Source: Lobosporangium transversale (Eukaryota > Mortierellomycota > Mortierellomycetes > Mortierellales > Mortierellaceae). From it: a stretch of 64,000 nucleotides of DNA. A program made the position numbers and the translations under genes. How positions within the stretch are numbered: position 1 is the first letter of the stretch; each line of letters opens with the position of its first letter. The notes under the pieces are model-generated. The model ran no database searches, was not told where the DNA came from, and was given only the letters and a program-made list of their open reading frames with translations. Shown here one piece after another: positions 41,190 through 53,181 of this stretch. The stretch is from assembly GCF_002105155.1 (NCBI RefSeq), contig NW_019029010.1, forward strand, positions 248,001-312,000. The letters run 5' to 3'.

Positions 41190-43531
41190 GAGTCCTCGCC
41201 AAAAAGTCATAAACTGGATATATTTTTCAGGCTTTTAAATTGAATAGAATACCTCCACTTTTAGACGCAGGAAAAATACGTACAAACTCAAAATTTTAAT
41301 TTTTACGAGAGCGTTTTCGATTGATAAGAGGCTCGTCCTCAGACTCGCTATCCTCTATCACATTAAACATGCTTCCAGCATCTAGCGTAAGATCCACTAT
41401 CTCAGGGCCTAGGGTAACAGCTTCAGCTCGCTCTTGATTTAGTACTCTAATGAGTTCTGCATCCCACTCACTATTGTCGACTTTGAAAGTGTCACTAAGG
41501 TCCACAATAGGCTCGTTTTCATCAAAAACCTCTTGATAAACCTCTTCGACTATTTCTTCCTGTGCATGACTCCTCTCGTTATAGTATCTCATGCCAATTT
41601 TCACAGACTTCTTCCATACAGAGTAAAAGACTTTACACGGAATCTGGGAAAACAAGCTTAGTAGCCTTTTTTTCAGCAAGATGGATGTCATTGTCACCAT
41701 TGCTCTCGAGGCAATTATGTTTTTCACAACTGCCCAGATCTTCTCAATAGGTTGTAGCTCGCAATGGTAGGGTGGAGTCTTGAGGATTTCATGTCCACCA
41801 TTCTCCTGGGCTATTTTACTGATAGAGAAATACGACTCATCAGGAAGAGCGTTAACCAATTCCATAAGCTCGTTTTTGTTCAGTGCTTTTCCATTTTCCC
41901 TTGTTGGAATAACAATCTCCTTGCCCGTGAGCCACTCTTTGATAGTTTTCACAGTGTCGCTCTTGGTTGGTTTCCTGTTTTTCTTGTGAAAGTGATATGA
42001 AGCGCCATCAAGATGGATTTTACAAGGGCCAAGTCCCATCTTATTGAGATTCTCACAAAGTCGCTTAAAGATACTATCGAACAAACTAGCGTTGAAGTTT
42101 CCATGATAATCGTGATCTGTTGCCACGACCCCTGCATTCCTGATCTCCTCAGGTACGTCATCCCACAGTTCAGCCTCCTGCTCTTGGCCTTTTTTTGATT
42201 GAGGCTTTGGTCCCTTTGATGGCCAAACATACACGCTATCATTAACGAATTTGCCTTCAACCTTTTTAGCAGCTTCATCATAATATACAATGAAGGCTGC
42301 AAATATAACCATGATTGGTTTCCTTCCTGCATCGTTAATGACACCACCGCCACTTTGCACCCAACGTCTTGCTGCAGCATGGTCAATGTGGCAGTAAGAC
42401 TCGTCCAAGAAGACCTCTGGAGTCCTAGGCACCCAACTGCCGTCTACTAGTTTTAAATTCTTAAGACGGCGCTTCAGGTAAGTAGCTCGGAAGGCAATAT
42501 TCTCCTTGGAGTCGTGCAAAAAGTTCTGTCGGATCCCTTTGCCCCAATACAGTCCCATTTTACGGAGGTCGCGAGTGATTGATCTTGCTGATCTGTCGAT
42601 TTCAAAGTCTTCTTTCAGTTGGTTTGCAATTAAACCCGCAGAATTAGGAGTCCCGCTCTTGTTTGATTCAACTATGATATTCAGCACCTTCGAGTTTAAA
42701 TCCCCGTCCGCTTCTTTTTTAGGGCGTCCAGTTCTTCCTCGCCCTGTCATTTCGACGATGCCTGTTTGTGCATATTTAATTGCTGCCACACAAGTGTTTC
42801 TCCCTACACCCATCAGAATCGAAAGGTCCATTGCTCTGTTGTCTGTCTTCTTAAACCAGTCTTGGACTGCTGGTGGCGCATTCATTATAGCATTATATGT
42901 ATGAGCTATTATCGCGTATTCGTCTTTAGTAACGGACGCTTTACTGCGTGTAAATGCCTTTTTTCTCTCTCCAGTTTGTTTGTCTGACAAGAATGGATTT
43001 AAATCGAGGGTATTGGGACGCTCACCGAATTGCTCTAATGAGGTAGAACTCCTTGGCTCGTTTCTGGGAGGAGTAATCCATTGATATTCGGTAGGAGACC
43101 TAATAGGGGAGAGATCGGCTTCAGTGGGCAGTTGTGGCGATCTTCGAGGCGGAGTGAAGGGTGTGCCTGAAATCATTTGGTCGATATTTCCTTCGCTATA
43201 CCAACCACCAAGATCGTTGTATGAGAGTAGGTTATTGATATCAAAAGGGAAAGACATTTTACTATCTGAAGATTGCGAATAAAGTAGGTTGACAATGAGG
43301 ATGAGATCGAGAATGAGATTGAGAATGATGTTGCCCATTTCTCGCAAATTCTAATATTTCTAATTAAAAACGAAGATTGAATTGGTTTGGTGGCCATGCA
43401 TCTAATTCATTCCTTCTATTCAAAAAATATATGCATTTTTGTCTTCGTACGTAAATTTTTATTTTTCAAATTTTTAATTCAAATTGAGTATTGTAAAATA
43501 TATCCAGTTTATGACTTTTTGGCGAGGACTC
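41190..43531 (-). mobile_element. IS630/Tc1-mariner superfamily DNA transposon
   Basis: Inverted repeats of about 37 bp bound the element: gagtcctcgccaaaaagtca at 41190 onward and its complement ending ggcgaggactc at 43531. Both repeats read on into aaactggatatatttt. The flanking bases are TTATTA on the left and CATAA on the right, compatible with a TA-type target but not exact. The single gene inside is intact. The element is about 2.34 kb. Confidence 0.88.
41296..43338 (-). CDS. DDE transposase, about 680 aa
   Basis: The first ATG is at 43338; a later one at 43257 (MSFPFDINN) is also plausible, and the upstream TTG was rejected. Residues about 125-240 carry helix-turn-helix-like DNA-binding segments and a GRGRTGRPKK hinge of the AT-hook type. 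The catalytic triad is visible as VFLDESYCHID, then KIHLDGASYH, then QPIEKIWAVVKN, the DDE layout of the IS630/Tc1/mariner superfamily with an unusually long spacing before the second Asp. The C-terminus is long and acidic and ends in a basic NRKRSRKN signal. It cuts and pastes its own element. The frame has no interruption, so the copy may still be active. Confidence 0.88.
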   Translation of the reverse strand: MGNIILNLILDLILIVNLLYSQSSDSKMSFPFDINNLLSYNDLGGWYSEGNIDQMISGTPFTPPRRSPQLPTEADLSPIRSPTEYQWITPPRNEPRSSTSLEQFGERPNTLDLNPFLSDKQTGERKKAFTRSKASVTKDEYAIIAHTYNAIMNAPPAVQDWFKKTDNRAMDLSILMGVGRNTCVAAIKYAQTGIVEMTGRGRTGRPKKEADGDLNSKVLNIIVESNKSGTPNSAGLIANQLKEDFEIDRSARSITRDLRKMGLYWGKGIRQNFLHDSKENIAFRATYLKRRLKNLKLVDGSWVPRTPEVFLDESYCHIDHAAARRWVQSGGGVINDAGRKPIMVIFAAFIVYYDEAAKKVEGKFVNDSVYVWPSKGPKPQSKKGQEQEAELWDDVPEEIRNAGVVATDHDYHGNFNASLFDSIFKRLCENLNKMGLGPCKIHLDGASYHFHKKNRKPTKSDTVKTIKEWLTGKEIVIPTRENGKALNKNELMELVNALPDESYFSISKIAQENGGHEILKTPPYHCELQPIEKIWAVVKNIIASRAMVTMTSILLKKRLLSLFSQIPCKVFYSVWKKSVKIGMRYYNERSHAQEEIVEEVYQEVFDENEPIVDLSDTFKVDNSEWDAELIRVLNQERAEAVTLGPEIVDLTLDAGSMFNVIEDSESEDEPLINRKRSRKN

Positions 43532-43732
43532 CATAAGCTTTCTTAAATGGTTGAATTGAAATTGAATAATCTACTGCTCCAATACTCTACAAGCGGCATA
43601 AAAAAAGCAATATAAATTTAGGGCACTACCAAATGCCATCTTTAAAAAAAAACTTTCCCATTATTTTAAATTTTTAAATTAAAACCATATCTCATCGCAT
43701 CCATTCCTTTTCATTTTTCAAAGCACCACATC

Positions 43733-45860
43733 ATGGCTCGCCGTTCACAGTTCTTTATGGAATGCTCAGTCGAACACTGGTCAGACTTGGCCATGTTTAT
43801 CTCGTACTCAGTAAAAAATAATCCTTCTGAGCCACCAGAGAAGCATCTGAAGTTGTATCAGTCTTCTCTTCGTGCAATATTGAAAGATTCAGCTTCGCCT
43901 GTGGAGCAAAAGGATATCGCTGAGAAGCTGGTCGTTGAAGTGAAGGTTAGTGAAATGAATGTTGACATTCCTTGCAATCTAAAAAGTAGTACCATTAAGT
44001 AATTCAATGATACAGCTAGAGCACATGCGAAGCGCGTGGGAAGCTACTGGAGAAAAGTCTTCGAAACGGAAGGGGGATGGGACAGAGGGGAGGGTCTCGA
44101 GATTCGCCGAGCCATGGCTTTCCTTCCTGTATCATTTGAGAGCTAAGGTATTTTTCTCGCCTCGTTAAAACAAGATGTATTGAGATATGGGATGAAAACA
44201 CATTTTAATCTTTAGTTGTGTTGGTAGGTGAAAGGACAGCCTCAAAGCACCATCGTTAGGTCTACAGACCATCTGAGCAAACTGCATGTTAATATTTATG
44301 ACTTTGTCTACGCTCGTCTGTCTCAAAAGGAACAGCTGTCAAGAGTGGTCGAGCTTGATGTATGGTATGTTTGCTAAATATTTTTTATTTTATTTTATTT
44401 TATTTTATTTTATTTTATTTTTAATATTGCCACAAAGGTCAATTTGCCAAACATGGTTCTATTATGTGAACATACGTAGTGTTGCACTTTCCGGAATTAT
44501 AAACGCAAGAATGCAGGATCCTCAGATTTACTTTGATATAGGCCTATTGAACGAGATTCGAGAGAAATGCGTACAACTAGATTTCTCCGATCCCAGTAAA
44601 ATTGATGGACTAGAAGAGGCAATGGAGGAGCTAAAAAAAGCAGCTGAAGTGACTGAAGAAGATGGAGTTATAAATTTAAATCGACTTTCAGATAAGATGA
44701 ATGAGTTGATGGTAGTGAAGACTGAGATCCATGGTGGGATCCGCAAGGCAATTTTTTCTGCAGTTTATTACCTGTAAGTTGGTTTCAGAGATGACTAAAC
44801 CATTTATGGATATAGTTCTACTTAGGCGAAAGGCGAAGGACTTAACAATGTTTTTTGAATAACACTAGGGCGTTGAGAAAGCCGAGCTCGTCGATGTCAG
44901 AATCCAAGGTTGTTTCCATTTGGGAGTTTGTTCTAAGTTGTTTCACTGGCCATAACCTGAATTTTGAAAGGTAGGGGAGTGACAATTGGCGGATCCCATG
45001 AAGATAGTTACTATGGCTTGGAGGAAATATACTGATATTACACTCAAAATATATTTATTAGTGGGGAGCTTGTTAGCAAAGCATCCAGATACCAGAGCGA
45101 GATCCTCGGAGAAGAACTGAACACGGAAACCACCACCTCAGTTTACGGGAAGAAGGTCGATCTACAGTTACGAATTGAAGATGATTTAGAACTGAACAAT
45201 AGTGAGTTCAAGAAGTGCTCCACTTCTCAACAGAAGCTTGATTGCCAGTTCAGAAAAAATTTATTGATCAACCATTCCATGATGCTGCATTTGGAGGACA
45301 AGATTGGATGGTCCTGGGAAGATTCGCATTTATTAGCAATGGATGTTCATGGTAAGTAACATGATAGACTTTTATTTACGGAAATATATCCATCATCATC
45401 CACCTTCTCATCAATCAATTTGTGATAGGATGGACAGCAACTGTTTTCTGCTTGAAGCGCATGGAGGATGTCTTTGTCTGTGATTTAGTGACAGACCATG
45501 CCCTCGTGTTGCCCCACTGCAACACGTCATGGAGCGAGTTCCTTTTGGGCAAAGGCGAGACGATTGCTGCATTATGGAATTACTCGGTAGGTCAATGTTA
45601 TATTACAGAAGAAAATATCATTCAAGTTCTCATTACGAATACCATCAATGCTTTAATAGAAATACTTGGAAAGCTTTGTGAGAGATGCTCGGAAGATGAA
45701 GTTTAGGCATGAAAACAAGAAAGCCACGGCATATCGTCGTTCGATTATATGCCAGCCAAAGTCTTTAGGACAATTTACAATATTTCCCCCAACAAAGTCC
45801 CGTTCAATGATGGATGCAAGTTGTAGCCTGACTTCCAGCAATTCAATGAATGAAGTATAA
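43733..45860 (+). CDS. Eight-exon PD-(D/E)XK-like hypothetical protein, about 522 aa
   Basis: Exons 43733-43945, 44016-44147, 44228-44364, 44438-44773, 44869-44970, 45062-45351, 45429-45586 and 45660-45860 join in phase with GT-AG introns and no stop. The N-terminal two thirds is helical, including an acidic segment in exon 4 (GLEEAMEELKKAAEVTEEDG). Exon 6 has GKKVDLQLRIEDDLELNNSE followed by FKK, a D...E-x-K pattern, then RKNLLINHSMML; this fits a PD-(D/E)XK-like core as seen in expanded fungal families. The last exon is basic. The unspliced reading past exon 7 (ending SEDEV) was rejected because splicing gives a longer basic tail ending SNSMNEV. The role is unknown. The gene lies just beyond the DNA transposon. 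Confidence 0.75.
44377..44422. repeat. (TTTTA)n microsatellite in intron
   Basis: About nine units of ATTTT within the third intron of the eight-exon gene. Confidence 0.95.
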
Positions 45861-45959
45861 TAAACAGCATGGGCAAGATAAATAGAATATATTTTTAAAA
45901 TACAACCTTTGAATCAAAGTTTAATCAAGAATGAAGGCTGATCCAATGAATAATTTTTT

Positions 45960-46250
45960 GAATTGAGGTTATTTTATCCAATTTAAAACTTGAACATTGT
46001 AACAATGAAATGTGTAGTTTTTTTGCTCCACAAAAAGTGGGGCATTGTAATGCATGATATGCGTCGCATCCTAGCCATAACAAGGGGTTTTTGTTTGCGT
46101 CGCAAAAAGAGAAACATTGTGATGCATGATTTGAGTTGCGCCTTGCCATAACAGAGGCTCTCTGTTTGCATCGCAAGCAAAGAGGTATTGTTATGCATAA
46201 TATTCGGCGCATCATTAGAGACGCTTTGTTTGCGCCGGGAAAAGTGGCAT
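45960..46250. repeat. Dispersed repeat family, block 3
   Basis: Three to four units of about 70 bases with phrases such as gcatcgcaagcaaagaggYa, ttgYRatgcatgata and gcgtcgca. They stand immediately upstream of the gene at 46349 and resemble the block at 38640-38780, which precedes the gene at 39019. Confidence 0.65.
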
Positions 46251-46285
46251 GAAGGGAGTCGCAGTTTAGTAGCGGCAAGAAAGAA

Positions 46286-46295
46286 AAGTATAAAA
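46286..46295 (+). promoter_or_regulatory. TATA box upstream of the 46349 gene
   Basis: AGTATAAAAAG about 55-60 bases before the ATG at 46349. Predicted by sequence only. Confidence 0.45.
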
Positions 46296-46348
46296 AGATA
46301 ATTTGCAACCCTCAACACCCCCAACAATCAAAACATTAACTCACTCAA

Positions 46349-46951
46349 ATGGCAGCAAAATCCCTACCACACCAAATAAAAACAAAAAACACTCCCATTC
46401 AGAATGAACTGGACAAACCGCTTGGTGCGCCTTTATCAAGTGCTTGTCCATCATCAGAGGCAGGCCCATCCTCAGAAGCAGAGACAGATCCATCATCAGA
46501 GGCAGGCCTATCCTCAGAAGCAGAGACAGATCCATCGTTAGAGGCAGATCCATCGTTAGAAGCGGGCCCTGCAAAGATTGGAAACAATCAAGGTGCAAAG
46601 TCATTAGCGGAGGAAAGCTTTCCATCAAATCCTGACAAAAAAGTCCACTTTCTAGAGCAAGAGCTTCCATCCCTAGTAGATTCAGAAACAGATGAACGCT
46701 GGTCGAGTAGATCTCTCCTTACGGTGCGAAAGAAAGAACTCCGATTCTTTTCACAAGCCATCGTGAAACAGTACAAGAGAATGTTGGACCCTGAGGCGGA
46801 AGAGGGAGACCGAAAAAGGGCGAGGCAGACGCTCAATGACCTGGAAACACGAGAAGCAGTGACCCAAGCCCAATTTCAGATCGAGCAATTAACTCGATAT
46901 TCTGAGCAATACCATCAGGCGCTGACAGAACGACGCGCAAAAATGCAATAG
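46349..46951 (+). CDS. Hypothetical protein with acidic SSEA repeats, 200 aa
   Basis: ATG-initiated frame with a TATA-like box upstream. Residues about 30-73 consist of Ser/Glu/Ala repeats (PSSEAETDPSSEAGLSSEAE), encoded by a 48-base tandem DNA repeat. Residues about 115-200 form a highly charged helical region (RKKELRFFSQAIVKQYKRML, then a second long helix), probably a coiled coil. There is no known domain. The gene lies outside Helitron 2, just past its 3' end. Confidence 0.6.
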   Translation: MAAKSLPHQIKTKNTPIQNELDKPLGAPLSSACPSSEAGPSSEAETDPSSEAGLSSEAETDPSLEADPSLEAGPAKIGNNQGAKSLAEESFPSNPDKKVHFLEQELPSLVDSETDERWSSRSLLTVRKKELRFFSQAIVKQYKRMLDPEAEEGDRKRARQTLNDLETREAVTQAQFQIEQLTRYSEQYHQALTERRAKMQ

Positions 46952-47032
46952 AAATGTAGAAACATAGAAATAAGAAAAAAAACGAAAAGCATATGTTATA
47001 TTAATAAAAACTTTCAGTTGTTGGTTGTTGCT

Positions 47033-47103
47033 ACAGTATATAGTCCTGAGCCTATAAAAGACTTGTAATAGTAGTTTAATAAAAACACCTTTTGTCTTAA
47101 TCC
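47033..47103 (+). repeat. LTR-like short repeat, copy 2
   Basis: Matches 37110-37185 over CCTGAGCCTATAAAAGACTT, the TTTAATAA phrase and CTTTTGTCTT, with scattered substitutions. Confidence 0.5.
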
Positions 47104-47229
47104 CTGGAAAATAAGACATGCTGAAATTTATATTATATAGACTAGGAGTGTTAAATTAATATCCTTTTGTACGTGTACATATGTACGTGAGATCTAATAT
47201 GCATTTAGACGAAATACTAGACGGGCGAC

Positions 47230-47247
47230 CCGTGGCTTCGCTCACGG
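47230..47247 (-). other. Helitron 2 3'-terminal hairpin
   Basis: Stem CCGTG/CACGG enclosing GAGCGAAGC-type sequence, nine bases before the terminal CTAG on the minus strand. Confidence 0.8.
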
Positions 47248-47359
47248 TCGCTCCAGTCTAGGCTTTGCCTCGTGAGGCTCATTTACCCTCGTTGGGGTTC
47301 CAATAAAATTGAACGTTTTTGACACAAAGGTTTCTTTTTTATTTATTAGGTATTAAATA

Positions 47360-48224
47360 TTAAAGTCTTTTTTTTTTATTGACATTTTGTTGTTCTTCAA
47401 ACAAAAGAGTTTCTGCGTCGGCTCGCTTTTTCAATAGATCATATAAAGCGGCATGGAAACGAAGGTTTTGGGCAGCCCACGGGGCGGTAGCATCGGTGCC
47501 TCTCGGCGTGCTTACTGTTTCTTCAAGTGAAAGCGAATGAACAGAGAGTTGATCTTCCCGATCTGATTGATGGACGGGGCGTGTAGGAGAGAGCGGTCGA
47601 GAGTGAAGGGGAGAGCGAGAGCGAGAGCGAGGAGGATGTGGGGATTTTTGGCGTGGGGAAGATGGCTTTAGGAAGCTCTGGCAAGGGGAAGATGGCTGTA
47701 GAGGACTCTGGTGAGGGGAAGAAGAGTGCGTGGGAGATAGGTTTCTGGGGGGGGTCTGGCGGCGCCGCTTGTTTTGATCGTCGTGTTGTTCCTGGTCGTC
47801 GTCGTCCCAATTAAGCGAACGCTTTTGAGATTGGGGAATTGTATCAAGGCTATCATCATCACATGACTGATTGAAAAAAAAAAAAAAAAAAAAAAAAAAA
47901 TTATTACTTTGTCTAGTCTTCACGTACAACCATATGACTATGATAGAGGCTGCCTTTACCTGGGAAGCAGGAGGGAATTGGTCGATTGAGGAGGATGAGG
48001 GCGAAAGTATTGTCTAAAAGAACGATACCAAATTCTCCTTAGTGTTAGTCAATTATAACTCTGATTCTCTGTTGATACCCAAGACTCAAAGTTAAATAGA
48101 AACTTACTTCACTGGTATTTGGGGTCAACACAGGTACTTTTACAGAGATCGTCTGACGACCTTGAGAACTTTTGGCAGTCTTGGCAGGCTTGGAAGTCTT
48201 GGTAATGGTGGAGGTGGAAGACAT
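47360..48224 (-). CDS. Helitron 2 cargo gene: Ser/Pro/Arg-rich protein, about 225 aa
   Basis: Exons 48224-48108, 48013-47960 and 47866-47360 join in phase, with a poly-T rich second intron. The N-terminus is Ser/Thr/Lys-rich. The centre is a long Ser-Pro/Arg repeat region (PPRSRSRSPLHSRPLSPTRP), like disordered nuclear or splicing-factor tails. The C-terminus is a helix ending in a basic NKKKRL signal. It lies between the helicase stop and the Helitron 3' end on the same strand. No homologous gene is seen in Helitron 1, so it may be captured cargo or a gene lost from the deleted copy. The function is unknown. Confidence 0.65.
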
Positions 48225-48698
48225 AATGTATGAATGTACGTGTGTGAGAGCGAATGAGGAGTGTGTGTGAACTTTTTTTTTGTGTGTGTGTGTGAATTTT
48301 TGAAAAGAAAAAAAAAAAAAGAGGAAAAGATGGAAGAATCTAAATTTTCAATTACAAAAACTGGTATCACAGATGACGTTTACTCTACAGAGATGTACAA
48401 ATACACTTCTACTATTACAAAGATATACTAAAATACAGATACGCTAATTTACACTGATCATACAACATGTACACTAATTTACACTGGTCTTACAGCTATA
48501 TACAATAAATAACATTTCGGCCGAGTCGTGATGATGGATACAGATAGAGCAAGGGTAGTAAGAGCTGGAGATATAGATATCGTGGGAACAGCAAGGCATA
48601 GGCACAGTAGGAACAACAGAGACAGGGATAGTAGGGACCAGAGACAGAGGGGCGGCAGGGACTGAAGATGTCAGCGACTTTTTTTTTTTTTTTTTTTT

Positions 48699-51089
48699 TC
48701 AATCTTGAAGGACTTCTTGGTACACAATATTTCGCGTGTATTTACAAAGATCCCTTGAATCACCTTTGATAAGTACCTTCAAATGCTTGGGGTCTGTACA
48801 GCGAGAAAGAGCCACATAGAGCTGGCCATGACTAAAAACAGACCGTGGGAGGTATATGCCAACATTCTGAAGAGTTTGCCCTTGAGCCTTATTGATGGTC
48901 ATGGCGAAGGCAGGTTTCAAAGGGAATTGGCGCCGCTGGAATATGACTGGAGACGATCCATCATCAGTTGCATTGATATTGATTCGAGGGATGTAATGGA
49001 TCGCTCCTTTGAATATTCCCGTCATTATTTCAGCTTCGATGACTTTGTTTCCAAGTTTATGCACAATGAGACGCGTACCGTTACAGAGACCTTCCTTTGG
49101 GCTCAGGTTCCTTATGAGAATGATGGGCTGACCGATCTTTAATTGCAGTATACTGGGAGGCATTCCGGGAGGATTTAAAGAATTAAGAAATTCCACAGTG
49201 TATGTTGCTGCTACTGGGTCGTCAATATCAGGGATGGAATCTTGCCCATGATAGACCTTTGGAACGGTATGACTTGAAAATATCTCTGTTGCCAAATTGT
49301 TGAGCTTGTTGACATCCTCATTAAGTGTAGATAGAATAGCGCGCCCTTCCCAGTAACTTAGTGAGGGATTAGGATGAGCCTGCAAGTATGGGTATATCTC
49401 CGCAATGAGGTGCTTTTCATCAGAGTTATTAGGGTCAGGCTGCGTAGAGCTAAGAATACACTGTTCAGGCAGCTTGATGTAGTCGTTCTCTGGCCCAATC
49501 TGCCTTGTAGACTCTGTTCCATTTCCTACTCGAAGCAAGTAATCAATGAAGCCTTGAGCCTCTGGATTTGAGGAGCATTGTAAAATTCTCATGTTTATGG
49601 TGAGTCTTAGCGTTTTCACATCTCTCCAGAATGTTGATTTCTTCAAGCAAGCGTGCACAATATCTCCTCTTGACCCATTTCTTACAACAGGAAGCACTTG
49701 ACGGAAATCCCCTCCAAAGACCACAATTTTTCCGCCAAATGGCGCATCAACCTTTGTGAGATCTCTTATAGTCTTATCAACAGCCTCACAAACATGGCGA
49801 TGCTGCATAGCAGCTTCGTCCCAAAAAATCACATCTGTTTCTATGATCCTTTTTGCGATAACTTGCCCGTGCTTGATGTTGCAGGTCGAGTTCGGGTAGA
49901 TAGGGATAGGGACCTTGAAAGCAGAGTGGGCAGTGCTTCCCGAATTTAAGATTAATGCAGCTATTGCTGAGGAAGCTACCACAATGACTTGCTTTCTTAA
50001 GATGCCACGGATATAATCAATTGCTGTATTAAAGAGAAAGGTCTTTCCTGTTCCTCCGGGTCCATCGATGAAAAACAATCGCTTTGTATCCTTGCCTTTT
50101 CCGACAGCTCTTTTAATCTCAAGAAAAGCAGCCAGCTGATCCTGATTAAACTTAATAATATTGGTCTGGGCTCGGGTTGCAAGTTGGTCAAAAGTCTCTT
50201 CTAGATCATTGCTGTTTTGTAGGTGCAAATCCTCAATCTCTTGTGGCATCTCTGGAAAGTCAGCTAGACTGGAATCCATCCCTTTTAATATATTGTCGAT
50301 CTCATAGAGGGCTTGTTTCTCAGCTCTCTGGCGGAGGAAGTCGTCGTACCTGTGGATATCACCATCATTATTATCATCATCATCCCTAATAGACTGACGT
50401 AGAGTATGAAGCTTGTCCTCAGAAAGGGCCGAAGCAAATTCATCCCATAGACCACGAGGTTGAGAAATGTTGCAATGGTAAAGGAGCATTGAGAAAAGAT
50501 GACGCAGTCTTTTAGGGAATTGAAACTGGCATGCTTCTCGAAGGCAGTCTCGCCATTCGCTGTCGTCTTGCATATAACCAAGCGCTACAGCAGCTTCCCT
50601 AAAGGTGCCAAAGAGCCTATCATCCACTTTGCGGAGACACTCAAAGCTTTTTGCTCCCTTTTTGTGCAAAAGCAAGATTCTGAGAGAGAAAAGCTCACGG
50701 TCTTTAGGATGAACAACATACATTCGGGTTACCGTCTTGTCCTGCCTGTCATGTATTCTTGGTATCCATATTGGTGCCTGACCTTTTTTAGCTTCCCATC
50801 TGTAATGCAAGGGTATCTGAGGGTATGTATACTCATTTGCATCAGGATCTCTCCTATTCAGAGCAAACCATCCCATGAGCTGACTATTGGTATTTCGCTC
50901 GTCAAGCAGTGCGGCGAGGTTGTCGTCTTCACTAAAAATAACATTTTGATGGCCCTCGAGGTGGACTTGAAGACGTATGACTGTGTGTGACAGATCAAAC
51001 ATCTTGAACGCAAAGATCCTCCATATTGATTCACAAGCAGAGATATAGCGTGCATCCCAGTATTCCTTGATCTCATCGTGAGACTGTAA

Positions 51090-51122
<33 letters not shown>

Positions 51123-53147
51123 ATCATTTCCTCCAACTACAGTCACCCTTGCACGATCTTGTCCCTTGTGCACATACTTGTACAAATACTTTACTGATGT
51201 GATTGAAGAACAAATCTCGACATTTATATGAGCGTTGTACTTCGTTAATAAATAAGGATTGTATGGCACAACCCAATGATTATCGACAGCGAAGTCGATA
51301 TTATTGCGGCGGACCATATGTGCCCCGGTATCACGTCGCCTATAGAACGGATAGCCATCTTCTCTTAGAACTGACTCCGCTAAGAGTTGCCGTGGGTATT
51401 TCTTGGTGCAGACATTGGACTCCATACAGGGAGATTTGATTCCAGGACCGCAAGGGCCATGGATCATTGTCGTCATCATAGTTTTGTACAAATTAGGGTG
51501 TCTAAGCGGGTCAGGGATCTCAGCGCAAACGATGTTGTCAATATCCTGAGCTGTACGTGGCTTATCTTCTTCGTCTAGGGTCAGTAGGATATGAGCGTGT
51601 GGTAGTCCTCGCTTTTGGAATTCGGTTGCAAGACAGTATCCGATAACTTTTCCAAGGACATATTTTTCAGTAAGGTCATGCATAAGAGCCTCGAGCTTGA
51701 CCTTGAATATCCTATCCAACAGATCGGGACGATCATTTGGGGTCTGTCCAGCATACCCCTGTCTTGCAATTTCATGTTGAATCTCTGGCCATTGTGGATT
51801 GCAAGTGAAGGTAATAAATAGATCCGGCCTAGCTACATGTTGAGTCATAGCCATTGAGTCTTGGAATCGCTGTTGCATATCACGAGGTCCTCCAGTAATG
51901 GAAGAAGGTAGGATGATACTTTTGCCAATGTTAGACGCTGATGATACATTATTATCGTGGACTGCATCAACGATGCCCTTATAAAGATCTGCACGAAGCT
52001 TTACTTGATGCATTTCTATATATCGAAGTCGATCGCTCATAATTTTGCACTCTTGGTCGACGCAATATTGATGGCTGAGACGACCAAACATCCAAAAGTA
52101 GCAACGGTTATCTGTGTCGCTCATTGGTTGTGCTTGCAATCGATAAGAATAGAACTCACGTGCAGATATCCTCTTGTCAGCGTCAGCGTCTTGCCCATGT
52201 CGGTGGTAACAATTATAGGTCCAGCCAAGATCGCCCTGGGGATGAAGAAGAACGTATGCCAAGGGATCGTAGGCATCTTGTGTTTCAAAGATTCTTTTCA
52301 ACCCTGTGCCCTTACTCTCGACAATAATATCTCTGGGATCGGTCGCGTTTTCTTCGCCAGGGAGCAAAGCAGCAATCTCAAAAGAGGAGGGTAGATCATA
52401 TTGTCGGCGACTTCGGTCACTTTTTAAAACAAAGCTCTTCTCAAGGACTGCATGGCCGCCCTCACGCTCGCGGATGGTTTTTGTAGTGCTGAGCGAACGG
52501 ATTTCTGCAATCTTCCAACCACTGCTGAATTCTTCTTAAGAGGTCTATCCTTAGATCGTTATCAAATATTTCTCTCCGACGGATAGCCTGTTCATTAGGG
52601 TCGAGGAAGTAGATCTGTGCAAATTTTGCTGGCTGATTGTCTGGAGGTAACAAAGACCCGATCTTGTGAACCACCGTTCCGTTGATCCGGAATGTATATA
52701 CACCACTTTTAGCATCCGCAAGTTCATGGTCGTAGTTGGCGCCCATCGAAACATACGAAAGTGAAGAGTTGTACTTTCTGATGTGGGACTGGAAGTGGCG
52801 GCTTTCCTCAGAGTTGCCACTAATGAGGTTAAGTAGCTGAGGAATTGGACGAAGTTTAGGGAGCCTGATTTTGTTATTCTTACAGCAGAGCGAGAACTCT
52901 GGTTCATGGATGGTGGAGGCTTTAAGACGCTCTTCAAGCCATAAGAACGCCTTACAGTGCCTGCATTGGGTCATTTCATTAATCGTAAGCCTGTGTGAGA
53001 CAGGATCGATGCTGTTGCCAGTCACCATCTCTTCACGAAATTCATCTATTGTGACATAAGCGATGCCTCTTGAATTGATTCTGGCTCTGTGTCTATAGGG
53101 AGGGGTGCTGAAATATACATTTATGAATGAAATAAAATAAAGCTGAT

Positions 53148-53181
<34 letters not shown>

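Noticed and set aside
45587..45706. Unspliced end of the eight-exon gene at 45706
   Set aside because: A good donor (gtaggt) and acceptor (ttaatag) flank this stretch, and splicing yields a longer open, basic C-terminus.
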